DNA of 64,000 bases from Cliona cf. orientalis (GCA_963930775.1 OZ005706.1:4392545-4456544); one strand, 5' to 3'. Counted from the first letter of the stretch, positions 13,301 to 28,300 are shown. Program-made: numbers and translations. The notes: generated by a model not told the origin, from the sequence alone.

Positions 13301-16300
13301 AGATAACATGGCTCTCCAAAATATGTTAGGCACATTAAATGAGTATTGTTTTCAGTTAAGGGTGTCCGCTCTACCCAGTCATTCATATCCATATGAAGTT
13401 AATTGGACATGAGTGTAGAGGCTGTGCAGTGCATTGCTAACCAGATATTGTCCTAAAATCCCTTTCGGAGGGCCAAATATGTTAGGCACATTTTTTCCTT
13501 TTTAGTTCTAGTTAAGAAACTCCACTTGGTGGGCTGATAGCACTTATAATAAAGTTACTAAATCCCAAATTTGAAGTCTTGACTCCTTACCACTTCCAAG
13601 ATATAGCCACTTTTATCCAAAATCAGTGAAAAATCTATGAAAACTGGCCTGCACATATGTGGCTTCTGTATTAGCTATATATGGGAAATTTGCAATTTTG
13701 TAAAACACAATAAAAATGATTGTTATGGCCATTTTGATATCAAGTAGGTTTATCTGTGTAGTTTTTAGCCCAAAAATATGGTTTTAAAAAGTTTTGCTCT
13801 CTTGCTTGGTTGCACTGTATATGCAGGGTTTTTAGGGGGGCCAGGAAGTGCTTCCCCCCTCACCTGTTGAAATTGATTTTCCCACCTTGGAAATTAGCTT
13901 TCCCTATAAGTAGTATGGATTTGTATTTGCCCCCGCTTGAAAGCAAAATCCTAAAAGGAGCACTGTAAATTCAAAAAGCTTCGAGCCATGCATATACCAG
14001 TATCAATTGAAGAAAAAGCAGGGTAGGAGTATTGGTTTTCCATCACTACCACTCATGTTTTGGTGCTTTCTATTACTGCCACTCCTACTTTTGCTTCGAC
14101 TTTTTATACTCCTTGTGTTCTTTTTTTATCAAGTTTGTAGTAAACCATAATTTCCAACACCATGATGCAATGTAGCTATCATACTGAATTAGCTACTTGA
14201 TTGTATAATTATGCAGAAATTTTTGCCAGGAGTAAAGTTTCGCTAATTTGGCTACCTGCATGCACTCATTGGTGCTTGACAAACGATTAAAATTGCCAAA
14301 ATGCATAATCGCTTCTGAATGATACGAAAATTAAAAGTAGCTCAAGATATTGATGTGGCATCGAGTTATACTATTGCATAAAAGGAAAAATTACGATTTT
14401 TGTCACACTCGGGTTCCATATGTAAACGACCCTCTCGCTTATTGATAGACTTTCTCAGGGTTCATTCTTTGTCACTTTACGTTGTATGCACACGTAGACA
14501 TACACAGATTAAATTTCAAATCCGTACCTTGAGTCCACAACCCACAACTGCATGCTCAAACTAGGAGTGTACATGTGATGGCAACATTAATTTTTTGTTC
14601 TCCCCCAATCTTGTTACTACAAAACAGATATGATGGAAAAATTATCTAATCCCTCTCTTTGCAAATGGTTTGGTGGCCAGGCCCACGGGCCCTACCGCTC
14701 CAACCAACCATGGATATCATGGACAAGTAAAAAATATGATCGTCTGAAAACAATTTCCTCTGGATACCTGCCCATGAGACTAACTGTAATGAATATATGT
14801 TTGTGTGAACTAATACAAAATTATACATCGGTGCATGGCAATCTTGTACCACATGGCCAAATCAACATTTGCCAATGGTTCAATGAACAATGTTCGAGAC
14901 CAAACGTCAACCACTGCCAATAATGTATAAACAAAACAGCAACTTCGCTAATGATGTATCCATAGCTACATGCAGTTACCTCTACTTCATTTCCACAGTG
15001 GATGCAACACACCCTAGGATGAATGGACGTGTAATAATAATTACTATGCATGATGTGGTATGTATGCTAACTTGGTCACACACCTGAATCTCAACTCAGC
15101 AGAAATCCATTCCATAATCTTCTTGGCTTGCAAGTGTACACTTCGGGCTTGAAAACTTGTTGCAGTAAGGATCAATATTTTTGGCTACAGTAATAGTCAT
15201 AGCAAACGTAAAACTAACTTCAACCGAGCCCTTGCTTCAACCCATTGGTTCCCAACCAGGGAGCAACCTGGTCTACATAATAGTTAGACACCGAGGACAA
15301 CAGTATTTAGCATCCCAATGGCCCCGAGCTGTGATACCTAAGCATTAACGCATTGCAAGGGTGTTACTAAGGGGACAGAGGGATGCAAAATACTGTGGAT
15401 ACCATTGGCTGAGGTGAGCAAGTTATTTAGAGTTTACAACTGTTGCTCTAGTAAAACCTACAAGTAACTAAGCTACTTAGTTATATAATTACTTCCTATT
15501 GACCAATCAGATTACAAGCAGTAAATTCTAATTCTACAAATTATCACTTTGAACTTCCTAATTCCCCACTCTCTTTACTCCGGATCCCTCAATTACACCG
15601 ATCACAATGGCAGATCCAATGTCTCAGCTCCATGATATGCATTATCTAACACATTCCACCACTCCTTTTCCTATCAATAATTTCCCTTTAAAAATCACTT
15701 CCATTAATGTTCTTTACTGCAACTGCACCCAGACTCAACTCAATTAAGAGACAACTATTATTATTCATGAATTCCATTAACTGACTATCGCTGTGAATCG
15801 ATGCTGATGCACCAAGATACTTTGGAGGTTGTGCCCGGCCCAGGGGAACTGCTGCCACTGCCGGCAATGCAATGGACGTCACGTCAAATCCCTGGATCAA
15901 CCAATGTGCTAGAACGCGCATGCGCACAGCGATCACACTAGCTCGAGCCCCTCCCCCCGAGTGGGTGAGGTACTAGGTCGATCCGTTGCACAACATCCAA
16001 GCCTTGGGAGGTCTGAGGTGGATGTCCTGCATACTCCACCCCGTCCAAGGGAAGGTGAAACCATGAGTGAACCTTCAACCTCCCAAGAAATACACTCGAG
16101 GTGAGCCACCCCACCATCATATTATTCAATGCACGAGATACAGCGAAATTAACAAGAATAATTGTTATGAAATGCAGCTCAACAGAAGAATGGGCACAAA
16201 TGATAACTGATAATTCATAAATATGACAACGTTAAGGAGAGCAGCTCACTGACGAGACAGCAGCCTCGAGACGGCAGCCAAACGTTCGCGAGGCGTTCTG

Positions 16301-19300
16301 ACATACACCAGATACGCCGTGCTTTCCCACCTGCCCAGGGCCTTGATGAGGGAGTCTTCCAGGCCACGCTCTGCCGCTGTGGTGGCGGCCCCAATCCTGA
16401 AACTGTGGCCAGCGTAGTGTGTGCTGTGGAGACCAAGAGCTTCCAGAGCCTCCCTCACCCTGTTGGTGAATCTCGTTGGCGTTAGTAGCCTGCCATCCTG
16501 GAACCGGAACAGGGCCCCCGGATCTCCTTGCCTGGCTGCTAGGTAGGCCAGCACCGCCGACACCGGGCACAGGTCGTCGCCAGTCTTCCCAATGAACACG
16601 TCTATACCTTGTCTGAACTGGTCCGTTTTCGATTGCTTCAGGTGTATCTGCAGGACAGTGGGTGCTGACAGGCTGTCCACGGCCACGTCGCTGAAGCTGA
16701 AATGAAGCTGCGGATTGAATCCTCTGTCCGACGGCGATGTAATTTCGCCCACTCTGAAAAAACCGAAGAAGCATAGAGTGGACGCTGCCCATAGCATGAT
16801 CGTGTCGAAGTTGTCTGCCGATCCAGACCACAATGCCCGCACTTGTCTCAGGATTGGCGGAGTTATGGGCAATCTGGGGTGAGAGGTACTTCGGAGTGCA
16901 TTCTCACGATGAATCCCCCTGCTGATGAGGTCCAGTCTTGGGGTGGGGAGCGCTCTCGGGTCGGGCAACCCGTTGCAGAGATGTAAATACCGGACTGCTG
17001 ATAGGTATGTCTTAATAGTCGTATATGACAGATTTTGATTAGCTAAGTATGCAATAAAACCACAAAGAATAGATTGAGATGCTGGTAGTGGGGCCATAAC
17101 ATTATAGGTGATACAGAACTGATTAAACTTAGCTATGCCGGCATGATAAGTCTTCCTGGTTGACGGTGCTAAGCCAGCTTCAAAATATCTTTGAACTTTT
17201 CCCTCCAGGCTGCTGATGTCCAGTCTGGCCGCTGAATGGCCAGCAGCTCCAGAAGCGGCACTGGGAGTGATGTGGAGCCCGAGACCTCCTTGGAGGATAG
17301 CTGGAGAAAAAGTGGGAGGTTATTCCGTGAGAGAGCATCTGCGAGAGTGTTTTGGTTCCCTGGGATATGGGCGGCCACCAGGCTGAATTGAAATTCAGCT
17401 TCAAAGAAGAACAAGCTACGCAGCAAATACAGCATATCTCCATCCTTGCAGGACCTCGAGTTGATGACTGCAACTACCGCTTCGTTATCGCATAGGCATT
17501 GGACGTGGAGGCCAGTCCAACGTCTGCCCCAAACAGCTGCTGCTAACACTATCGGGAGGAGCTCCTGTGTTGCAATGTTCTTTCCCTGCAGTGCTGTGGC
17601 GTCGGACCAGGCCAACTGGAACCAGGTGTGGGCCCAGTAGGCACCACAACTCCAGCTACCAGAAGCGTCGGAGGTGAAAGATGTATCCGGCTCCCGCCTA
17701 CCAGCCATCGATAGCAGAGAAACTCCATTCCAAGTCTCCAGGAATACATTCCACCACATTATATCGGACCTAGCTTGGTGATTGATCCGGACATGGTGGG
17801 TCAGCTTGCTCACTGATTTGCTCAGGTCGATCATCCTCCTCAAAAACGGACGTCCTGGGCGGACGACGACGCTCGCATGCTGCAGCTGACCAATCAATGA
17901 CAGGAGCTCCCTTTTTGTGCAAGTTCTTTTACCCACCCACTGGGTCACCGTTGACTTGAACCGAGAGAGATTCTCCATGGCCACCGGCAGTTGTAGCACA
18001 CCTAGGACAGTATCGATCTAGATGCCGAGGAAGGTTAAGCATGTGCAAGCATCGACGAGCTTTTCCTCTGCCAATGGTACTCCCAGTCTCTTGCACAGCT
18101 CCACCATTGTTGAGATGTTTGCTTGACACTCACTGCTCCCCGGAGGGCCCATGGTGATGAAGTCATCAAGATAGTGCCATACGTCCTCCACTCCCTGAGT
18201 GTGGAATATCCACTCCAAGGCATCGGCTACTGCCGTGAAGATTTTTGGAGCCGACCGGAGGCCAAAGGGCAGGGCTGCATCCACATACAACTTCCCGTCC
18301 CAGCACATACCCAGCAAGTAGCGATCCTGCGGGTGCACAGGAATTAGTCGATATGCACTTTTGATGTCAAACTTTGCTATCTGGGCACTGGGGCCCAAAT
18401 CGATGAGGCGCTGAACAACATGCTCCAGCCTGATGTAAGACAGGGAGCATAGCTCTGAGGGGATGCCATCGTTGACGCTCCATCCGGCCGGGGAGGATAA
18501 GTCAACAATGAGGCGCCATTTTCCAGGCTGATGGGATTTCGGGATGATACCGAATTTGCTCACATGTATATGCGGCATCGACTGTTTCTCAAATGGGCCT
18601 AGGAGGGTCTGTCGCTCCCTCTCAGATTGCAGGTATGCTGAGACTACGTCAGGATGGTCACTGGTCCGCTGCACATTGGATGATGCGCTGCGTAGCCTCT
18701 GTCGACGGTCAAAGCCAATGCGGAATCCCTCTATTAGACCGCGGATAAGCCAGTCCGTCAGCTGCGGGTCAGGATGCTTGTGCAGCAAGATTTCCCACTG
18801 GTCCGTCTGCAGGGGGGTCCTCACAGGCTGCAATGCTGGGTGGATCTGCGGGCTCGGAGAGACTAAGCCCAGCTGGTGTAGCGAGAGCAACTGTTCCACG
18901 AAGGGATTCGGTGTACCTGCAGGCAAGCATGCAGTTGGAGTCATACACTGAACCCAGCTCTGAGATACATGGCTGAGTGTGGAATTGACACAGTCATGCA
19001 GGTCCCTGTACCGTGACTTAATAGCTGCTGTGCTGGCTACTGCATCCCCATGTTGGAAGAAGAGAGGGGGGAAGGATCCACCCCTCTGGTCACACCCCGC
19101 TTGAGGTGGACAGGCCGGGAATGGCTAGCCAAGAACTGGGACCTACCATAGCCAGCCCTCAATAATCTGTGTTATTATTACGATTATTATAGGAATAAAT
19201 GCGCATGCGCACAGCACACTCTTTAAGTGTACACGCATGCGCGCAGCACACTCATAATAAAGCGATTGCATGACAGTCAACAGTACAATATACACTGACA

Positions 19301-22300
19301 ATACTGCACATAAGGAAGTTCCTATGTAAAAATGGCTAAGACATATCTTGCTATGCATATGACTCGCGGGATGAGTGGGAATATTACATGTGGCGGCTGC
19401 GTATCTGTGTGCCGTTAAGTTCTTGCTGCCTCCGGCCAGCGGAGGGATGCTCACTCCTCTACTCTTGGGCGCTTCGACGGGGCGGCTGTGGCTGCTTCCT
19501 TGCCCTGATGGCATGCTGAAACGGGGTGACTGCCCCTGCAGCGAGAGCAAGAGTGCGCGAATTTACAACTCTTGTAGTGGCACTTGGAGCCACCCTTCGC
19601 ATTAAACAGCCGGCATATCTCCAGGGGGGTGGGGCTCGAGCCGGGATGGGTGGTTGTCCTACGGGGGGCGGGGGCCTCCGGGCAAGCGTCTGACTGGTGA
19701 TTGTTGCTCAGGCAATGGGTGCACACATGTCCCCTCTTCGCCCGCCCCGCAAAGCACAAACTGTAAAGCGTGGTGTTGATCCTGGACCAATTAAGATCCT
19801 TCGATAACGCCGCCTGGCGTCGGTAAGCCTGATCGTATTGGGCCCACGCTGCTCCCTCGAAATCTCGATAGCACCGAAGGATCGTAGTCTGATATGCCAT
19901 CAGCTCTGGCACCTTTGCTGGGTAGACGGTGGCCAGCGCCCCAACAAGGGAAGCGTAACCTTGCATCCATGAGAATATGTTGGTGACCGGGGGCTTCCTC
20001 TTTCTGCTGGCGCTATTGCAGCAGTTATGCTGATCTGCGCTGTCCCCTTCCTCCAGCGACCCCAGCCACTCCTCCGGTAGGAGCTCCCTCATCTCGATGA
20101 ATTCGACAGCGCGAATTTTCTTCATCAGTTTTTGCGGCAAGGGAAGCACCCCATCTCCAAGGAACAGACCAGTCGGCACGGCCACGGTGGCTGCAGGCTG
20201 AGGGGCGGGTAACACACCTGCCGGAGCTGGCTGCACGGGAATGGGATTAACGTTGGCTGCAGGCTGAGGGACGGGTAGCATATCTGGCTGCACTACTGGA
20301 GCCGGAGTAGGGTTGGCTGCAGGCCGAGGGACGGGTAGCATGGCTGGCTGCGCTACTGGTCCAGGAGCAGGTTGCACGGGAGTGAGATTGGCGTTGGCTG
20401 CTGGGGGCTGCATCACCTGGATGGCCAGTAGCGTTGAGGGAGGTGGCATTACCCCCATAGTGACGAGAGCTGGTGTTGATGTAGTCCCTGTACATGGTGC
20501 AAAGAGACCAACTGTTAATGCTAGCCAGCATTAGTGCTGCGCATGCGCCGCTGCCTGGTTCCAACTGCGCATGCTCAAAGTGTTGTTGTTTGGCTGCACG
20601 AGCACGGCACGCGCAATAAGTACAAGCTCTTGTACAATTGTATACAGCTTATGAACATGACATGTCTCTTGTATCTGCCCGAGACTAGCTGTCTCCGCGC
20701 CTATTCGATATTCACTGCCATCGTGTACATGTACTGTATGTACAGCTCGAGCCCGTGCTGAGCATGTGCCACCATTGTTTAGCAGTTGCCTAGGCAATAT
20801 GGTGCTTCTGCATGCTAAGAAGGCCAAGAAGCCATGGCCTTAGCAGCCCTCACCGGCTAGGAACTCTAGCCATAGCAGCAAGCATACGAATGGCTGGCGC
20901 CCAGCCGCATACAGCAGCGCAGAAGATGCACTCCTCGACGGTCCCACGCAGCAACAAAGTCCCACCCATGCATTCCATAGGAACTTAGCCGAGGAATGGG
21001 AATTGTGAACAAAGCAAAGGAAATTGCAACAATAGGGCCAGCGGCCGCGGGGAGGGTGGGGGGAATTGACGGGCACCAAGGTACTATTGTTCACATGCCA
21101 ATACACAACGAAGCGGCTCTTACCTCCGGCCGAAGCAGTGGATGCAACTGTTGGAGTAGGCCGGGTCAGAGTTGCGCTCGCGGTGGTATCGCCTGCAGTA
21201 GGAGGGACGGAGGTCAGGACGGTGGCAGTAACCAGTCTCCGTGCGGTCCAGGTTGAGAAGAGGCCATGGCAGCACCAAACGAGAACGGGTAGAGAGACAC
21301 AGCAGCGAAATATCTTTTCTTTCCAGCTCCCAGTAGCTTGCAATTGCACAGAATGCGCGCCTTCCACTGATGCAACGTCTATAAATACGAGCGCATTGCG
21401 CGCGCCCGCGCGCCACCCCATAGGCGGCCAGGCCACACCCCCGCTCTGCAGTTAACTCTGTTTAACCTCTATAGTTAAACATTATTTAACTTTAGTTACC
21501 ATTATATTACTGCATCGTTGTTATTGTGTTGTGTCATTCTACTGGACATATACGTCCTTGACTAGGAGTGTACATGCTGCAAAAGAGTGCCTCGCGCAAA
21601 AAATTAAATTGTTAATGAGCGCACATAGTTGCTCTGCTAGTTAAGTATTGTCAATATAATCGGCTTACGGCATACAAAGACGAGAGGCAAGGTGATCCAT
21701 TCAGCAGAGCACTATTGCATTCAATCGTGAATGCATTTTCCCCATGCATATACAGCCCCACAGCTTTGAGAAATTCCGACTGTTTTCAAAATCTGTTATA
21801 AAGTACTCCTTTTTAATATGCCCATCAAGATATATTATTATGGTTTCAATTCATCACTTAAATATTTTGTATATAATACGAAGTAATATCATGGGGTCTA
21901 CAAGCCCTTGGTAATATACATATAATACCCTTCAATATTTTCTACTAATTCAAGAAAATTAATCTTATAAAACAATATGTATGCACTAATAATATTAACA
22001 TAATATAGTATGGGGCTGTTCCTATGAAAATTTTTCAATACAAAAAATTGTACTATCAAGCTTACACTAGAGATCTCTCGGTTGCGTTCCAACTTTGTGA
22101 GCAATGGTAGCAAATAGGCCAAGGTTTTTCCAGTACCACAGGGAGACACAAGAGTAATATCAACTCCAGAAGAGATATATGGCCACCCATACTTCTGCGC
22201 AATAGTTGGCGTATGAAATCCCCTGTTGCACAACTCCTAACATGAAAAGTGGGACAAAACCTCTTAAATATGCCATATGCTTAGCATCAACAATACACAA

Positions 22301-25300
22301 TCTCTGCAATATAAAACAAAGCTATACTATCTACTATTATTTGGTTCACTACACGAGAAATTTGAAGTAGTGTATATTTATTTACCATACCCTCGCAAAA
22401 GAGGGCCCACTATGGAATGTCGGCCCACCCCCCACTTTGGACTCAATTTTCTGCTAAGGTCCAGTGTTTACTCGAATATGCGCCCATGTGTAGCTGCCCT
22501 TGAAATCGTAGCTCAAATGGCTGGTTTATGAGAACTAAACTTCGAATAATCTATGTAAGATCGATAGGTAACCCCTGATAAACAGCCATAAAATTAAGCC
22601 TAACTAGCTGTATGCCACGTTTCAGCACGATCATGCACGGCTAGTGATTGTAACCACGCCCATTTAATACAGCTGCAGTCAACGACACACAGTGAAGTAT
22701 CGCGGCAGCCTTGCTCTGGATTGATAACAGTGCTTGAATAAGGCTGAAATCAATAGTAGAAGCTGCTACTATTCAAATTATGAAGATAGCGTGGGTAACT
22801 TCTTACCTGGGCACTCTTTCGCGTCTAAATGTGATACCTCGAATATCGGCCCATCCCCAAATCTTGGCCCAATGTAAGGTGCACCGCCCATGGGCCCCCT
22901 TTCACAAGGGTACGATATTTGTGTGTGATCTTGCACAGCAACAATTCAGTGTACATGAGTCTATGGTCTTCAAAAGTTGACGCAGGAACTTGGACTTTGT
23001 TTACATCTGGAAATGGTCGGCGTTCGTTCGCGTTTCCAACTAAACCGCATTGAAACATACGTGAATTGTGTCTGTGCGCAATCATTTATAAATTGCGCGT
23101 CAAATACTATCCCGTAACCTTAAGTAGTCTTGACTTGCATGTGGGAGATATTACTGGTTAACCCTCGGTGCATGCGCCGCAGGGTTACGGTAGTCGACCG
23201 TTCTGTGTGTTTGTCTGTTAACTCTCTAACTGCTACATACCTACGTTTGCGAGTCCAAAGTGCGGTGTTATAAGGTTCCTTATGATGTTCCAAATGTATG
23301 AATTATGTGGATTTTCTGAAATTGCTTTGTTCGCCAGTTTTGGCGTCATTTGCAGATTCTAAGTTTCTTGACTTATGTAGCCCGAACTAGCGCTAGCATG
23401 ACATTACGTGTAAATAGAACGTTGAGTGTTGCGCGCTATTAAGGCCATACCAATTTGATTTCACGTTACACGGATCCGGCGGGTCCATCTTTCAAGATTT
23501 CGAAAAAATATATAAATTAGAGGGCGTGGCACAAAAATGGGTGTGGCAATAGTGCGTTAATTAGAATACCTACGCTTGAGCCACGTGGTGCAAAGTACAT
23601 GCATGCATGCAGCTCAAGTGTGCTATCCATCGCCATCTGCATCATGGCCACATCCTCGGCATGGCTGAGTATCTTGGTTAAACGCGGTCAGGACATCGTC
23701 AAACCTAGAATTGTGGTGAAATGCTCATGGGAGGAGACATTTGGCGCTCTACTTGATAAACTTGACTTGCCAGAGATAACCATTGAAATTTCTGTCAATG
23801 AAGTTTATTGATCCAGTACATGTTGTTCCATTGATGCACCCGTCTGCCTTTGCGATCAATTCAAGTGTATGCATATCTGTATCGGTGTTGAGGCACCAGC
23901 AAGAATTCCAGGCACACCTCACAGCCAAATGCTTTTGATGTGCTGATGGCTGCTTCGCGTGAGATTGTTGTACCTTCAAAACTCACACCACCAGAGGAAA
24001 ACAACTACGAAAAGATCAACAATTGTAAATGACTTGCAGAGCTCTTCAAAATGTTTCTTGAGCAAGAATGTCTATGCCAGATAGGTTCGAACAGCTTGTC
24101 AAGAATAAGCATAGTCTCCCCGAGATTAGGGAATGTATTACAAAGTACCCAGAGCTAAGTGATGTGCTATGTGACTCCATGGCTCAGCCGCTGACAACTG
24201 TTGGCCGCAGATTCCAGTCCATGGAAGTAAACGAGAATCCTGTCAGGCTAGGTGTACCTGCTAATGAGGCACAGATCACTGAACAATTTCAGCATGCTTT
24301 GTTTGTTGATCCCTCCTTGTCACCTAGTGACCTTACATCAAAAAGTCTCAAGAAAGCTGAAGCCTACCAAAAGTTCATCAAATCTCACTGCTATTCTTCC
24401 CAGTATATATTTCAGATCAAAAAGTGTTCTGATGCAACTTGCTTTTATTGCCTGGAGCATCCTGTATGCCTTCCATCTGAAATCTTTGAATCTTTAAGTT
24501 TCCTAGTTGCCTCTTTCCTTGCTTGATGGTACCAAGGAGCATTATCAGAAATTTAGTGCACTTTATGGGCAAGCACCATCAGACAAAGACCGACCGTCAC
24601 GGGTTCCTGCTTCAAGTGAGGAGTCAAAAGCAGTAGACAAAGGAAGGAAGTCTTTACTTATATTATGTGGAAAGGTTAGGAATGTAATTATTTGTGGTGA
24701 GTGCCACAAGCCACGGTGTGTGTACTCGGTCTCAAAACTATCCAAACAACAAATCGCTTTAGTACAGAGTATCAAGGAGTCAAATCTTTACACTGGTGGT
24801 GCCCCTCTATTTCCTCCTGGTTTACCATTTGAGAACAGGATTGTTGTCAGGGAGGCCCTTGTGTGCTCCTCGTACGTTGAAATACAGTACTATAGTGCAG
24901 TTCTTGTACACTTTGAGCCTGTATGCTATTTTTGTGGACTCAGCGAAGAGGAGTCATTCGTAGACAATGACGAGATTCAAGAACTTAAATCAAGTTACGC
25001 TGTTGTGTATCCCATTTGTTTTTTATGTCAAAGTGATGTCAAGTCACCTCATTGTAAACAGCCATCAAACATGGCAAAACGAAGGAAAACGTTAACACAT
25101 ATATGTGGTTGTTGTTATGTATTGTGTGGTTTTTGTAATAGATAAACTATGGTTGCCCAGGATATACCATTCATATACCACCCTGAGCTCGAGGGCGTAG
25201 CCCAAGAGCGAAGGTGGTATATGAACGGTGTATCCTGGGCAAACATAGTTTATCTGTTTAATATCTTGACCATGATTGGTCAGTGTATAATCAGCAGACT

Positions 25301-28300
25301 GTTTACTTTTTCGTATTTGAGTTGGAGTAGTAGGTAGCTAGATTCTATCATAATGACAATCTGTACAATAGTCTATCAAGCTGGAACCCTCCTAGTGATT
25401 GTATTATGTGTGGGAGCTACTGGCTATAGCAAGTGAAAAGCTAGTAGCTACAACACAAACTTGGTATGCCAGTGCAAACTGTGTTATTGGACTATTGTCA
25501 GGGGTAGGGAGTTATAATGCCTGAGGGCTGGGGTATATGGGAGTTATATCATGGCTGTTACCTAGGATACAAGGCTAAGTCATGATATTAGTAATGATAT
25601 ATTCATGGCATTATAATGAGATTCACTTTTTTTCCCTGCCACCCTGGTCAACATTTGTAGTTAGCCTATCCGTGAAACATATTATCAATTTGGTGTGGCC
25701 TAACCCTCGAGCATGCGCTTTAGGCATGGTTGCAAAATGCCTGGTCGCCGCCACGCCTTCCTCGCTCAGTCCACTAGTGAGCTTTCGATGACTGTGGGAT
25801 GATAGTGGCTTCATTTCATTATGTATGCTTAGCTACCAATTTCCATGCACATTCTTGTGGTACCTTCACTCTCTAGCTTAATAGCTAAGCTTGTATGCAT
25901 GCATGGCATTGCAGTGCTTGGACCTAAGTATTAAAATTATTATACTATATACAACGAAAACTATTTTTCAGACTATCATCTTTCTATAGTCCATGTCATT
26001 ACATGAGGGCATGGATACGCGTCTTGGATGCACCCGGTTGCTATGAACGTGCGGCACAGGCGGAGATAAAGTCCGCACTACAAGGCTCAGGATCGATAGG
26101 ATTGGTCAGAGCTGCTGGGCCGTGTGCACAAAGAAGAGTGGCCTTAATGCATGCCTCGGGCCAATTTCCCTCACACTAACCTCCAATTCTTGGAGATGCA
26201 AAGCCTTGGTGCAAGACTGAAGTACACTGAGCAATATTGCATGTCCAATACAACTATGTTTAATGCCACAATTGTGTAAAAATGTGGCTAGTACGCATGA
26301 TCATCTATTAACAGTACCTGCTCACAAAACATAGAGACGTAGTTCGTGCACAAACAGTATCCTGCCTGGGCAAGATTGCCCATTAGTACTGTGTGCATGC
26401 ACAAATGGAAGCGGTTGCAGAGGCCACACCCCTCACAGCAACTAAGTGTACGTGTGCAATGGCGACGTTCTCGCTCTGCTCGAACGTTGCTACCGGACTA
26501 CTGATAGTATGATAAAGAACAGACCTCGCCACACTGAACGATCAGTACAAAAGCGCCGCACGTTTCGAGAGGCTTGCTACGTAAGTAGGCGCTGGCGCTA
26601 GCCACTGAGCCTCGAGCGAAGCGAGAGGCGATATCTGTTCTTCATCATAACTGTCAGTCGTCCGGTAGCTGCCTATATCTCGAGAATAGGCAATTTTTGT
26701 GCTCACGACGACTTGACCATTTGCACATGTGTGTGGGGTAACAACTTAATATTAGGTGTAATTGTAGGCTTCTAAAGCGAGTTAATTAAACGATTATACC
26801 CTTCTGTTTCTGTTAGACTGTGCAACCCTAATGCCACAGCATGCACATCAGAAACTTGGACAGCGCCAGCTGCCAGAAATAATATCCTGCCGAATAATAG
26901 CAGCCCTTGGTTGAACTACGTAACTGTACCCATGGTTCAGACCTAGCTTGTGCGAGCAAGGTGCCAATTAACAAGCTAGTACTAGCATGGCACTGTTGAC
27001 GTGCGTGATAATCTGTTTTGCCTGACCTGGTTGGGCAGGAGATGCTGGGCATCAGAATGAATGAGTATTATTACCCCGCGCGCATGCGCAAGGGGTAAAG
27101 CAATCGGTTTGTCCGTCTGTCGTTGTTGTTGTTGTCGGCATGAAAATCGCCAGATCTCGAGTTCTAGGCGTCTGTGCGTACTATAAGCACATCCAATCGA
27201 TAGATATCGATAAAAAACTGATTTGTACGGGCTTCGAATTGCTCAAAAAGGCTTACTAGGGCTACAAATCGTGCATTTTCTGTTCAGCATGCCTGTGGTT
27301 TATCAACCACACCCACTCTTTTAGCATGCTGATGCGACTGCGCATGCTCAAGCTCAGTGTTGGAAAGGGTCGTCAGGTCATGAAACAGTTCTGCTGCAGA
27401 GTGTTGCAGTACTACGCTACAGTGGCTACAGAGCGCGCGGGGTATGTGCTCTACAGAGCTCTAGTTTAATATCTGGCTGTTCCACTTTAGTTTCAGTTCA
27501 CGATGGTAAAACCAGCACAGTACTTGATAGGTTTTTTGTCCAGAGTGTACATGTATAAGTGGTATGCTGCAGGGGTGTCCCCACTAGGTGAGATGCTATC
27601 AGCAGGAAAGTTGCCATGGCTTCCTCAAGTGCGAGTGCTGGGAGGATCCATTGGCGTTGACTATAGCAGATCTTATGATAACAGTTGGACATCGGACATT
27701 TTCCGGACAAATAGGCAGTGTGTCCAGCCATTCACTTGATTATCGGGACACTTTTCCGTTCAATCAATGCAGCATTCAATAAAGCAGTTCAAGCACTAAT
27801 GCCAAACTAGCATCATGTTTGGTTTTGGATGCTGGCTAAGGGTGGGCTAGCACCCACCAACTATAGGGATCACAATGACTCGGCAGCTGTACATCTGCCG
27901 AGTGGTATTCTATATTATGCCATGTATCTACATCATTCCATGGGACTCATTATGACCTGTTACAGCATTGATAGTTCACAAACACAGGGGTGAAAAAGAA
28001 TTATTTAATGCATATTGGTGTCTGGGCAATTGGTGTAAATGTCAGATCAAATTTCATTTTGATTAGACATTCTGACTGGCCATACAAAAAATTATCATAA
28101 GGTCTGCTATAGCTGGCAAGACTAACACTGTTTTGGGTCTATCAGGTTCCTCGACCACCGGAGCCCCTCTGAACGAAAACCTGTCAGCGTCATCCAGCGG
28201 CAGTGTATTGGGCTAGGATTTCTCTCTCAGCCATGGATTCTCACAAATTCCAGCAAAGGTAGTGAGCACATTTATACAGAAGTGTAAGTCTACAAATACG

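Larger units (their letters stand above)
16246..21424 (-). mobile_element. DIRS/Ngaro-like tyrosine-recombinase retrotransposon (coding core)
   Basis: Gene order on the minus strand is gag (two exons), RT, RNase H, tyrosine recombinase, which is the DIRS-order architecture. It lies wholly inside the 6.9-kb intron (15185-22065) of the TDRD12-like gene, in the same orientation. Only one nonsense codon (18018-18020) was found, so the copy is young or recently active. No methyltransferase or hydrolase domain was seen, so assignment to DIRS versus Ngaro stays open. Terminal repeats are undefined. Confidence 0.85.

Noticed and set aside
17190-17205. GGGAAAA as a -1 ribosomal slippery site between RNase H and recombinase
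   Set aside because: The heptamer is in the recombinase phase, not the upstream frame, so it cannot act as a classical -1 site.
19125-19460. Second gag-RT intron (GTGAGC donor, CTTGGCTAG acceptor)
   Set aside because: Joining these sites gives the wrong phase for the RT frame. Left as spacer.
20840-21420. Overlapping long frames on both strands as separate genes
   Set aside because: GC-rich shadow frames of gag exon 1 and its intron, with no motifs.
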